Assembly: GCA_002361955.1 (NCBI GenBank)
Contig: DESK01000043.1
Location: forward strand, 1,072 to 57,536
Direction of reading: 5' to 3'
From: Lachnospiraceae bacterium UBA3316
GTDB taxonomy: Bacteria > Bacillota > Clostridia > Lachnospirales > Lachnospiraceae
DNA length: 56,465 nt
Shown piece by piece: positions 8,213-15,725 of this stretch. The notes under the pieces are model-generated. The model saw only the letters and a list, made by a program, of their open reading frames with translations, made no database searches and had not been told where the DNA came from. How positions within the stretch are numbered: position 1 is the stretch's first letter; each line of letters starts with the position of its first letter. The position numbers were made by a program, and so were the translations under genes.

Positions 8213-9113
8213 GAGAGTAAAAAAATCAGAACGCTTCCGCCACTTTTTTCAAGTTTTGTGGGCGGTGATCACAAACAGTTATTTCATCGGCTTTGCCCGG
8301 GGAAAAATATATCAGGGAAAAATAAAGAACGTCTGCGTGCCGGGCATGAACTGCTATTCCTGCCCAGGCGCTGTGGCGGCCTGCCCCATCGGCGCCTTGC
8401 AGGCGACTATAGGCAGTTATGAATACAAATTTGCTTTCTATGTGGCCGGATTTATGATTCTGGTGGGCACGGTGATGGGGCGCTTTGTGTGCGGCTGGTT
8501 ATGCCCCTTCGGCCTGCTCCAGGATCTGCTGAACAAAATCCCGCTGCCTTCTAAGCTGAAAGTCCGCACCTTCAGAGGCGACCGGAAGCTGCGGTGGCTG
8601 AAGTATGTGATTCTTATCGTCTTTGTAATTCTTCTGCCCCTCTACATAACGGACATCATCGGCCAGGGAGCCCCCTGGTTTTGCAAGCTGATCTGCCCTG
8701 TCGGAACCTTGGAGGGCGGGATCCCGCTGGTACTGATGAATAAGGCCATGCGCGCCACTGTGGGGTGGCTGTATGCCTGGAAAAATGTCATTTTAATCGT
8801 GACGCTTCTTGTGTCTGTGATGGTTTACCGCCCCTTTTGCAAGTACATCTGCCCTCTGGGCGCCGTGTACTCGCTGTTCAACCCCGTGTCTGTGTGGAAG
8901 TACCGGGTGGATACAGAGAAATGCGTCCAGTGCGGAGCCTGCGCCAGGGCCTGCCAAATGGGGTGCGACCCTGTAAAAAATGCAAACGATTTGGAATGCA
9001 TCCGGTGTGGGAAGTGCAAGGCAGCCTGTCCCACAGAGGCGATCACGGTCTCATTTTTTCTAAAGGAACGGAAGAATGTAAAAACCCATGGAATCACTGG
9101 CAGGGGACGGTGA
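8205..9113 (+). CDS. NapH/YccM-like membrane 4Fe-4S protein
   Basis: A 302-residue integral membrane iron-sulfur protein. The TTG start at 8205 is used because it begins the conserved sequence and follows GGAG at 8191. Cys motifs are CYSCPG...CPIGALQ, CGWLCPFG, CKLICPVG and FCKYICPLGA, arranged around about four membrane helices. A C-terminal 2x[4Fe-4S] ferredoxin segment has CVQCGACARAC and CIRCGKCKAAC (about 243-283). Relatives (NapH, NosR, CcoG, YccM) pass electrons from the cytoplasm across or into the membrane. Its place after a CXXC microprotein and a thioredoxin lipoprotein suggests it supplies electrons to extracytoplasmic thiols. The redox partner is not shown by the sequence. Confidence 0.88.
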   Translation: MDKRVKKSERFRHFFQVLWAVITNSYFIGFARGKIYQGKIKNVCVPGMNCYSCPGAVAACPIGALQATIGSYEYKFAFYVAGFMILVGTVMGRFVCGWLCPFGLLQDLLNKIPLPSKLKVRTFRGDRKLRWLKYVILIVFVILLPLYITDIIGQGAPWFCKLICPVGTLEGGIPLVLMNKAMRATVGWLYAWKNVILIVTLLVSVMVYRPFCKYICPLGAVYSLFNPVSVWKYRVDTEKCVQCGACARACQMGCDPVKNANDLECIRCGKCKAACPTEAITVSFFLKERKNVKTHGITGRGR

Positions 9114-9144
9114 TGCGGTCTGTCTTTGAAAGGAGAGGTGGCCT

Positions 9145-10215
9145 ATGCCTTTTGAAATAGTACGAAATGATATTGTAAATATGCAAGTGGACGCAGTCGT
9201 CAATACGGCAAATCCGAACCCTGTCATTGGCTCCGGTGTTGACAGCGGTATACATAAAAAAGCCGGGCGGGAGCTACTGGCGGCCAGGCAGAACATAGGC
9301 CGCATTGCGTTCGGTGACGCGGCGATCACCCCTGGCTTTGGATTGGACGCCAGGTATGTGATTCATACGGTAGGCCCTGTCTGGAAAGACGGAAATCATG
9401 GAGAGGAGCAGACGTTAGCCTCCTGCTATCGGAAGTCCCTGGCTCTGGCGAAAGAGTACGGGTGTGAATCCATTGCGTTCCCGCTGATCGCCACGGGCAA
9501 TTATGGGTTTCCGAAGGCTCTCGCCATGCAGACAGCCGTCCGTGAAATCAGCAACTTCCTTTTGGAGAACGAGATGCAGATTTACCTGGTTGTCTTTAAT
9601 AAAGACGCCTTTTCGCTGTCGGAGAAGCTGTTTAAGTCCGTCAGCAGCTACATTGATGAAAATTATATCCGCAGCAAAACCCTTGATGAATATGGGGCGG
9701 AGAGCGCGCGCCTCGGACGTCTTGCGGCAAGGCAGAGCAGTGATCAGCGAAAAGAGAGCAGGCGGATGGATGAGGATGGCTGTTTTTCACAGATGCTGGA
9801 AGCATGCCGTCCTCGGCCTGTCGGCGCGGGAGCTCCCATGGACGCCGAGGCCTGGGGAAAGCTGCTGGAAGACCTGGACGCAGGCTTTTCCGAAACGCTC
9901 CTGCGGCTGATTGACCGCACGGGAAAGAAAGATTCTGAAATCTATAAAAGGGCCAATGTGGACAGGAAGCTGTTCTCGAAAATCAGGAACAACCCGGATT
10001 ACAAGCCGTCCAAAACAACAGCCCTGGCCTTCGCCTTCGCGCTGGAATTGGATGTGAAGGAAACGAAGGATTTTATCGGCCGCGCAGGGTTTGCCCTCTC
10101 CCACAGCAGTAAATTTGATGTGATTGTAGAGTACTTCCTTGTGAACAGAAATTATAATGTTTTTGAATTGAACGAAGTTCTGTTTGCCTTTGACCAGCCG
10201 CTGGTCGGCGCGTAA
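9145..10215 (+). CDS. Macro-domain protein with an extra C-terminal domain
   Basis: A 356-residue protein. Residues 1-165 form a macro domain (ADP-ribose or ADP-ribosyl binding/hydrolysis) with VVNTANPN, GSGVDSGIHKKAG, HTVGPVW and IATGNYGFPK in the expected order. Residues about 245-352 form a separate helical domain (DSEIYKRANVDRKLFSKIRNNPDYKPSKTT) whose start resembles a Cro/XRE helix-turn-helix, followed by an uncharacterised tail. AGGAGAGG precedes the ATG. Macro domains reverse ADP-ribosylation or bind ADP-ribose signals. Fusion to a DNA-binding-like module suggests ADP-ribose-responsive regulation or a toxin-antitoxin role, which is speculation. The vWA gene follows after 81 bases with its own promoter. 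Confidence 0.85.
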   Translation: MPFEIVRNDIVNMQVDAVVNTANPNPVIGSGVDSGIHKKAGRELLAARQNIGRIAFGDAAITPGFGLDARYVIHTVGPVWKDGNHGEEQTLASCYRKSLALAKEYGCESIAFPLIATGNYGFPKALAMQTAVREISNFLLENEMQIYLVVFNKDAFSLSEKLFKSVSSYIDENYIRSKTLDEYGAESARLGRLAARQSSDQRKESRRMDEDGCFSQMLEACRPRPVGAGAPMDAEAWGKLLEDLDAGFSETLLRLIDRTGKKDSEIYKRANVDRKLFSKIRNNPDYKPSKTTALAFAFALELDVKETKDFIGRAGFALSHSSKFDVIVEYFLVNRNYNVFELNEVLFAFDQPLVGA

Positions 10216-10219
10216 AAAT

Positions 10220-10263
10220 GTCGCATAGGATGCGACCATTGCTTCTCCCGTTTTCCGTATAAT
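10220..10263 (+). promoter_or_regulatory. Promoter of the vWA gene with a palindromic operator candidate
   Basis: A perfect palindrome, GTCGCAT-agg-ATGCGAC (10220-10236), lies upstream of a consensus TATAAT (10258-10263). The region that should hold a -35 (about 10235-10240, ACCATT) is poor and touches the palindrome. This fits control by a dimeric regulator. The regulator is not identified. Confidence 0.5.
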
Positions 10264-10296
10264 GAGTTCATCATAAAGAAACGGGAGGATTTAAAA

Positions 10297-10941
10297 ATGA
10301 CAGAACTTGTATTTATCTTAGATCGCAGCGGTTCCATGTCGGGACTGGAAAAGGACACCATCGGAGGCTTTAACTCCATGCTGGAAAAACAGCGCAAGGA
10401 GCCGGGCGCTGCCGTAGTATCTACCGTGCTGTTTGACAACGAGATCGAGGTGGTCTATGACCGTGTGGATATAGCCAAGGTGCCAAACCTTACGGACAAG
10501 GAGTATTTTGTCCGTGGGTGCACGGCCCTTCTGGACGCCGTGGGCGGCGCGATCCATCATATCGGGAATATCCACAAATACGCCCGCAGGGAAGACGTGC
10601 CGGAAAGGACTCTTTTTATCATCACCACCGACGGCATGGAAAATGCCAGCCGCTATTACACCTACGATAAGGTTTGCCATATGATTGAGCGGCAGAAAGA
10701 GTGTTATGGCTGGGAATTCCTGTTCCTTGGAGCCAACATTGACGCGGCGGCAGAAGCCAGGAGATTCGGTATCAACGAAGCGATGGCGGCCAACTATCAT
10801 TGCGATGAGGAAGGAACAGCCCTCAACTATGAGGTGATCAGTGAGGCAATTACCAGCGTCAGGAAATGTGCCGCGCCCCTGTCGGCCGATTGGAAAAAGA
10901 AGATTGACGCGGATTACAAAAAACGGGAAAAGAAGAGATGA
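10297..10941 (+). CDS. von Willebrand factor A domain protein
   Basis: A 214-residue cytoplasmic protein made of one vWA domain. The MIDAS metal site is visible: DRSGS at residues 9-13, a Thr in RGCTALLD, and the Asp of IITTDGMEN. There is no signal peptide or membrane span. Stand-alone vWA proteins of this sort usually act as metal-dependent scaffolds with AAA ATPases, kinases or stress proteins, but no such partner is encoded here apart from the macro-domain protein upstream. CGGGAGGA precedes the ATG. The Lys/Arg-rich C-terminal tail is unremarkable. The function remains open. Confidence 0.85.
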   Translation: MTELVFILDRSGSMSGLEKDTIGGFNSMLEKQRKEPGAAVVSTVLFDNEIEVVYDRVDIAKVPNLTDKEYFVRGCTALLDAVGGAIHHIGNIHKYARREDVPERTLFIITTDGMENASRYYTYDKVCHMIERQKECYGWEFLFLGANIDAAAEARRFGINEAMAANYHCDEEGTALNYEVISEAITSVRKCAAPLSADWKKKIDADYKKREKKR

Positions 10942-11019
10942 CCGGAGCAAGTTGAGGAGGGCAGCGGCGGCTCTCCTCATACTAAATCTATAAGCGAAGG
11001 GGAAAGTGGAAAAATAAAA

Positions 11020-11060
11020 GTGGCAATTACTCTTACAGAATTGGGTGATTGCTGCTTTTT
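11020..11060 (+). terminator. Terminator after the vWA gene
   Basis: A 13-bp stem with G-U pairs, 11020-11032 (GTGGCAATTACTC) with 11043-11055 (GGGTGATTGCTGC), is followed by TTTTT. It separates the vWA transcript from the fhs promoter. Confidence 0.75.
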
Positions 11061-11122
11061 AAGTTTCCTAAAGTGGAAGTAAGTGTTACAAAAAATATCC
11101 CCCGGGAAGTTCAGACAATTTC

Positions 11123-11151
11123 TTGACAAATCGCTATTTCCCGTGTATAAT
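11123..11151 (+). promoter_or_regulatory. Sigma-A promoter of the fhs leader
   Basis: Consensus TTGACA (11123-11128), a 17-base spacer and consensus TATAAT (11146-11151). Transcription should begin near 11158, just ahead of the riboswitch. Confidence 0.9.
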
Positions 11152-11170
11152 TAAGAAACATAAAGAAAAG

Positions 11171-11245
11171 GTTTTGATTACTGACGGATAGTTGTGGAGC
11201 ACCACAAGGAAATCAAAATTATAGGTGAGTCGACCGTCTGGGCAG
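11171..11245 (+). ncRNA. ZTP (pfl) riboswitch
   Basis: P1 pairs 11171-11179 with 11211-11219 (GTTTTGATT/AATCAAAAT). An inner hairpin is TTGTGG/CCACAA (11192-11207). A pseudoknot joins GACGG (11183-11187) to CCGTC (11234-11238), inside the conserved 3' block CCGTCTGGGCA. This is the architecture of the ZTP/ZMP aptamer, known to control fhs and other one-carbon genes in Firmicutes when 10-formyl-THF runs short. Ligand binding is expected to disturb the terminator that follows and turn fhs on. Confidence 0.87.
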
Positions 11246-11280
11246 CATTTCGATATTTAAGAGTGTTGCTTTTTTTGTTT
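11242..11280 (+). terminator. Riboswitch expression-platform terminator
   Basis: GCAGCA (11242-11247) pairs with TGTTGC (11264-11269), followed by a run of seven T. The left arm overlaps the conserved GGGCA of the ZTP aptamer, so ligand binding and termination exclude each other. Confidence 0.8.
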
Positions 11281-11518
11281 TTGTCCGGCTGGGGACAGAG
11301 GCAGATTATCAGAATCAGAGCCTGGTAGAGCAGACGTTATACGTAAAGTGTCACAGAAGAGGGAGGCGTTCTGTGAACGAAGGTTCGCCGCGTTATAATG
11401 TCGCTTCCGCTACTGCGTAAACGATGGGCATCCCGTCCATTTTCTTTGCGCGGCATTTTTTTGCCCAAAAACAATAAAACTCCGTAAAAATGCGGAAAAA
11501 TGAAAGGAGATTATTACA
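11281..11518 (+). other. Long untranslated leader between riboswitch and fhs
   Basis: About 240 bases of leader with no supported gene. It contains a hairpin, CACAGAA (11351-11357) with TTCTGTG (11368-11374). No second promoter is convincing. The ribosome site GAAAGGAGA lies just before the fhs ATG. Confidence 0.45.
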
Positions 11519-13204
11519 ATGGGTTACAAAACAGACATTGAAATCGCACAGGAGACAACCATGTCCCCAATCACAGAGATCGCTGCAAAAGCAGGTATTG
11601 ATGAGAAGTATCTGGAGCAGTACGGTAAGTACAAAGCAAAGATCGACTACAACCTGTTAAAAGAGTCTGATAAAGAGAACGGAAAGCTGATCCTCGTGAC
11701 AGCGATCAACCCCACTCCGGCAGGAGAAGGAAAGACCACAACGACAGTAGGTCTGGCAGATGGTATGCAGAAGCTTGGAAAGAATGTTATGGTAGCGCTT
11801 CGTGAGCCGTCTCTGGGACCTGTGTTCGGTGTAAAGGGCGGCGCTGCAGGCGGCGGCTATGCACAGGTAGTTCCGATGGAGGATATCAACCTTCATTTCA
11901 CAGGCGACTTCCACGCGATCGGCGCAGCCAACAACCTGCTGGCAGCTATGATCGATAACCATATCTTCCAGGGCAACGCTCTGAACATCGACCCCAGAAA
12001 GATCACCTGGAGAAGATGCGTAGATATGAATGACCGTCAGCTTCGTAATGTAGTAGACGGACTGGGCGGCAGGACAAACGGTATGCCGAGAGAGGATGGC
12101 TATGATATCACAGTAGCATCTGAGATCATGGCAGTTCTGTGTCTGGCAAGCGATATCACAGACCTCAAGAAGAGGCTGGCAAGAATTATCGTTGGCTATA
12201 CCTATGGCAAACCCTCAGAGCAGAAACCGGTAACGGCAGGCGATCTCCATGCAGAGGGAGCTATGACAGCTCTTCTGAAGGATGCCTTAAAGCCGAACCT
12301 GGTACAGACACTGGAGCATGTACCGGCTATCGTACATGGCGGTCCTTTCGCAAACATCGCTCATGGATGTAACTCCGTAACAGCTACAAAGATGGCTCTG
12401 AAGCTGGCTGACTATGCCATCACAGAGGCTGGTTTCGGTGCTGACCTGGGTGCTGAGAAGTTCCTGGATATCAAGTGCCGTATGGCAGGCTTAAAGCCCA
12501 ACGCAGTTGTTATCGTAGCTACCGTTCGTGCTCTGAAGTACAACGGCGGCGTAGCAAAGGCTGACCTGAACAATGAAAATCTGGAGGCTCTGGAGAAGGG
12601 ACTTCCGAACCTGCTGAAGCATGTAAGCAACATCAAGAATGTATACAAACTGCCCTGCGTAGTAGCGATCAATGCATTCCCCACCGATACAAAGGCTGAG
12701 CTGGATCTGGTTGAGGCAAAATGTAAAGAGCTGGGCGTAAACGTTGCTCTGTCCGAGGTATGGGCAAAAGGCGGCGAAGGCGGCGTAGCTCTGGCTGAGA
12801 AGGTTCTGGAGCTGGTTGAGCAGCCCAATGACTTCACATACTCCTATGAGCTGGAAGGCAGCATCGAGGATAAGCTGAACGCGATCGTTCAGAAGATCTA
12901 CGGTGGTAAGAGAGTTGTTCTGACAGCGAACGCTCAGAAGCAGGCAAAACAGTTAGAGGATATGGGATGCGGCAATCTGCCGATCTGTGTAGCTAAGACA
13001 CAGTACAGCCTGACAGATGACCAGACGAAGCTTGGCGCTCCCACAGACTTCGAAGTAACGGTGCGTAACCTGAAGGTTTCCGCAGGAGCAGGCTTCATCG
13101 TAGCTCTGACAGGTGAGATTATGACAATGCCTGGTCTGCCGAAGGTTCCGGCTGCTGAGAGAATTGATGTAGACGAGACAGGAAAGATTTCTGGACTGTT
13201 CTAA
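11519..13204 (+). CDS. fhs: Formate-tetrahydrofolate ligase
   Basis: A 561-residue enzyme, close to the usual family length. It makes 10-formyl-THF from formate, ATP and THF in the cytoplasm, feeding purine synthesis, formyl-Met-tRNA (see fmt in this window) and, in acetogens, the methyl branch of the Wood-Ljungdahl pathway. The P-loop-like TPAGEGKTTTTVGL (about 65-78) and GVKGGAAGGGYAQVVP are diagnostic. The start follows AAAGGAGA. Codon choice is more restricted than in the neighbours, which suggests strong expression. It is controlled by the upstream ZTP riboswitch and followed at once by a formate channel gene. Confidence 0.97.
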   Translation: MGYKTDIEIAQETTMSPITEIAAKAGIDEKYLEQYGKYKAKIDYNLLKESDKENGKLILVTAINPTPAGEGKTTTTVGLADGMQKLGKNVMVALREPSLGPVFGVKGGAAGGGYAQVVPMEDINLHFTGDFHAIGAANNLLAAMIDNHIFQGNALNIDPRKITWRRCVDMNDRQLRNVVDGLGGRTNGMPREDGYDITVASEIMAVLCLASDITDLKKRLARIIVGYTYGKPSEQKPVTAGDLHAEGAMTALLKDALKPNLVQTLEHVPAIVHGGPFANIAHGCNSVTATKMALKLADYAITEAGFGADLGAEKFLDIKCRMAGLKPNAVVIVATVRALKYNGGVAKADLNNENLEALEKGLPNLLKHVSNIKNVYKLPCVVAINAFPTDTKAELDLVEAKCKELGVNVALSEVWAKGGEGGVALAEKVLELVEQPNDFTYSYELEGSIEDKLNAIVQKIYGGKRVVLTANAQKQAKQLEDMGCGNLPICVAKTQYSLTDDQTKLGAPTDFEVTVRNLKVSAGAGFIVALTGEIMTMPGLPKVPAAERIDVDETGKISGLF

Positions 13205-13231
13205 TAAGTGGCATAAAACTGCCAGACAGAG

Positions 13232-13260
13232 GGGGCGCTGCCTAGTGCAGCGTCCTTTCT
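13232..13260 (+). terminator. Weak terminator after fhs
   Basis: GGCGCTGC and GCAGCGTC form a stem within 13232-13253, followed by CTTTCT. The T-run is short, so read-through to the formate channel is likely. Confidence 0.55.
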
Positions 13261-13267
13261 GATTAAT

Positions 13268-13337
13268 ATGGTACCAGGAGCAAAAGGTCATGTGTTTCAT
13301 GCCTGCATGAAACATATGACTTTGGAACCTGTATCAT
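13268..13337. repeat. 70-bp near-perfect palindrome between fhs and the formate channel
   Basis: The core is GTCATGTGTTTCATGC (13287-13302) opposite GCATGAAACATATGAC (13305-13320), with a 2-base loop and one G-U pair. Outer arms (ATGGTACCAGG...AACCTGTATCAT) extend pairing to 13268 and 13337. There is no T-run, so it is not an ordinary terminator. It could be a processing or stability hairpin, a REP-like or MITE-like element, or a protein site. Confidence 0.75.
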
Positions 13338-13401
13338 AGTTGGGGGCAAAGGCTTTTGTCCTCAATATAATCATACAGAAATACGAAAGGTGGATAAAAT
13401 C

Positions 13402-14175
13402 ATGTTTGGTGAAGAATATCAGGCCGCCTGCAACGCGGCGAAAAACAAACTGAGACTTTTAGAGACAAATGCGCTGGGATACTTTCTGGCTTCCTGCCTG
13501 GCGGGCCTGTATATTGGCCTGGGCAGCGCTCTGATGGGCGTAGTAGGCGGATACTTTTCAGCGGCAGGCTCCTGTGCGACAAAGCTGGCTTCCGGCCTGG
13601 TCTTTTCCGTGGGACTCTGTTTTGTAGTGATGGCCGGCGCAGAGCTGTTTACAGGAAATAACTTCGTGATGGCCTGCGGCGCTCTGAAAAAGGAGATCAG
13701 CTGGGGCAAGGCATGCAAGGTATGGCTGGTGTGCTTCCTGGGAAATCTGGTAGGTTCTCTTCTGATGGCCGGGTTATTTTCTATGACAGGCATCCCGGCA
13801 GGCGGCGAAGTAGGTACGTTTTTGGCAAACGCGGCTGCCGGAAAGATGGCTGGTGCGCCCCTGCAGCTCTTCGCGAAGGCGATTCTCTGCAACATCTGTG
13901 TCTGCCTGGCTGTTTGGTGTTCTATTAAGATGAAGACGGAAGGCGGCAAGGTGGCCCTTATTATCTGCGGCGTTATGACCTTTGTTACCTGCGGCTTTGA
14001 GCACAGCATTGCGAACATGACATTCTTTGGCATTGCGCTCTTGAATCCCAACGGGGCGGCAGTGAGCCTTGGCGGCGCTCTCTACAACCTGGTGATCGTT
14101 ACCCTGGGAAATATGGTGGGCGGTATTATTTTTGTGGGCCTGCCCTACTTCCTGATCGCTAAAAATAAAAAATAA
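13402..14175 (+). CDS. Formate/nitrite transporter family channel (FocA/FdhC-like)
   Basis: A 257-residue membrane protein of the FNT family: six membrane helices, LGSALMGVVGGYF near helix 1, the broken-helix segment GAELFTGNN and FEHSIANM near the pore His. ATG 13402 is preferred to GTG 13390 because AAAGGTGG (13386-13393) is correctly spaced for it. FNT channels pass formate or related monovalent anions. Placement after fhs points to formate uptake or export balanced with one-carbon metabolism. A nitrite role is less likely from context. A terminator follows at 14241. Confidence 0.92.
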   Translation: MFGEEYQAACNAAKNKLRLLETNALGYFLASCLAGLYIGLGSALMGVVGGYFSAAGSCATKLASGLVFSVGLCFVVMAGAELFTGNNFVMACGALKKEISWGKACKVWLVCFLGNLVGSLLMAGLFSMTGIPAGGEVGTFLANAAAGKMAGAPLQLFAKAILCNICVCLAVWCSIKMKTEGGKVALIICGVMTFVTCGFEHSIANMTFFGIALLNPNGAAVSLGGALYNLVIVTLGNMVGGIIFVGLPYFLIAKNKK

Positions 14176-14240
14176 AAGGATTGCTCAGTACTTTTACCGC
14201 TGCAATTCCTGAATGGTCACGAAATAGAAATCATAAAAGT

Positions 14241-14285
14241 GGCTGCTTTCTATCTGAACGGATACGGAGGCAGCTATTTTTTTGT
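14241..14285 (+). terminator. Terminator after the formate channel gene
   Basis: GGCTGCTTTC (14241-14250) pairs with GGAGGCAGCT (14266-14275), followed by a T-rich run. It ends the fhs/formate-channel unit. Confidence 0.8.
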
Positions 14286-14294
14286 GTCTCCGCC

Positions 14295-14324
14295 TTGCGT
14301 TTACGGCAGTGCCTGTGTTATAAT
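14295..14324 (+). promoter_or_regulatory. Promoter of the SGNH hydrolase gene
   Basis: TTGCGT (14295-14300), an 18-base spacer and a perfect TATAAT (14319-14324). The gene ATG is 32 bases further on. Confidence 0.7.
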
Positions 14325-14355
14325 GAAACAAAATCGTAAAAGAAAGGTAATAATT

Positions 14356-15462
14356 ATGAAACGAATAAAGTACATATTTCTGCTTTTTCTGTGCACGGTT
14401 TGTTTTCTTGGCGGAAAGCTTCCGGAGGCGAAAGCTGCCGGGGGCGGCCTGATCCGACAGGTACAGGAAAAACAGACGCCGCCGGGAAGGTGGGTCAGGG
14501 GAGCCAGCGGTTACCGTTACCGTTATACTTACGGGGGAAGATATGCCAGAAGTACCTGGCTTTCCGTAAAGGGAAAGTGCTACTATATGAACAGCAAAGG
14601 GTATCGTTTCATCGGCGTGAAAAAGTACCAGGGCAAGTATTATTTCCTGAACGGCAAGGGTGTTCTGAAGACCGGGTGGCGGCGCGTGGGCAGCAAAAAG
14701 TATTATTTTGCGCCGAAAACCGGAGCGGCTTATATCGGATGGAAAAATATCGGCGGAAACAGGTATTACTTTAACAAAAAGGGCGTCATGCAGACAAACT
14801 GCTGGGTATCGGACTGTTATCTGGGGGCGGACGGTGTGATGGCGCGGAACACGGTGGTGGACGGCTACTATGTGGATGGGGACGGAAAGAGGGAGCTGGT
14901 AGAGCTGGAGGACGGACAGCCCCAAGAGGTTTTCACGAAGCGGATTTTTGTGGGCGATTCCCGGACGGTGGGAATGTCCAATACCGTGGGAGGAGAAGAC
15001 ATCTTTATCGGAGAGGTGGGAGAGGGCTATCAGTGGTTTTCTGCCCAGGGGATCAAGAAGCTGAAGAAGGCTTTGAAGGACGCGCCCCAGTCGAAGGTGA
15101 TCATCAACCTTGGCGTCAATGACCTGGGCAGTCTGGGCAATTATATTTCCTTATACCAGACACTGATCGTCCAGTATCCCCAGGCGAGATTCTATTTTCT
15201 CTCGGTAAATCCTATTGAGGCTAAGCTTGCGAAAGCCAGTGGCTACAATACACAGTACGTCAATAATTCCGGTATTGAGACGTTTAATAACGGCATACGG
15301 GCTGCGTTTCCCGGCGCCTATCTCGATTCTTATCAGTATCTGCTGCAGCAGGGACTGGTGAAAAATGTAAAGGCAGGAAGGGGAACGGTGGATGGCATTC
15401 ACTATACGTCTTCCGTATACTGGGCGATTTATAATTATGTGTTGTCTATGACAGGAGAATAA
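14356..15462 (+). CDS. Secreted SGNH/GDSL hydrolase with cell-wall-binding repeats
   Basis: A 368-residue exported protein. The ATG at 14356 follows AGAAAGG and starts a signal peptide (MKRIKYIFLLFL...PEAKA). Residues about 45-165 are aromatic, Gly-rich repeats of about 20 residues (KYYFLNGKGVLKTGW-type), as in choline-binding/CW repeats that hold proteins on the wall. Residues about 195-368 form an SGNH esterase-like domain: FVGDSRTVG (catalytic Ser), INLGVNDLG (Asn) and DGIHY (Asp and His). Enzymes of this kind remove O-acetyl or other ester groups from wall or polysaccharide. Its own promoter and terminators make it monocistronic. The substrate is unknown. Confidence 0.87.
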   Translation: MKRIKYIFLLFLCTVCFLGGKLPEAKAAGGGLIRQVQEKQTPPGRWVRGASGYRYRYTYGGRYARSTWLSVKGKCYYMNSKGYRFIGVKKYQGKYYFLNGKGVLKTGWRRVGSKKYYFAPKTGAAYIGWKNIGGNRYYFNKKGVMQTNCWVSDCYLGADGVMARNTVVDGYYVDGDGKRELVELEDGQPQEVFTKRIFVGDSRTVGMSNTVGGEDIFIGEVGEGYQWFSAQGIKKLKKALKDAPQSKVIINLGVNDLGSLGNYISLYQTLIVQYPQARFYFLSVNPIEAKLAKASGYNTQYVNNSGIETFNNGIRAAFPGAYLDSYQYLLQQGLVKNVKAGRGTVDGIHYTSSVYWAIYNYVLSMTGE

Positions 15463-15470
15463 CGATCGGG

Positions 15471-15507
15471 CAGGCGGTGCGCAGGATGGCGCGCCGCCTG
15501 TTTTATT
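15471..15507 (+). terminator. Terminator after the SGNH hydrolase gene
   Basis: A 12-bp GC-rich stem, 15471-15482 with 15489-15500 (CAGGCGG...CCGCCTG), followed by TTTTATT. Confidence 0.88.
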
Positions 15508-15725
15508 CCCGTGAGGTATTTGAGTTCTTAAGAAATGCAAAAGAAAATAAAAAAATGTGACGGGAATACGAAATTCCATCAAAATGCCATACTAGAATGA
15601 TTTCTGTAAAGAAGGAAAGGCTAACTATAAAACAAATCAGTTACAGAAAGATACTCTTTTGCCCGGCGCAGGAAGGGCAAAGAGAAAAAAACAGGAGGAG
15701 ACGGAGACTTTTTCCGGATAAAAGG

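Noticed and set aside
13390..13402. GTG 13390 as the start of the formate channel
   Set aside because: It falls within the ribosome site of ATG 13402, which has proper spacing.
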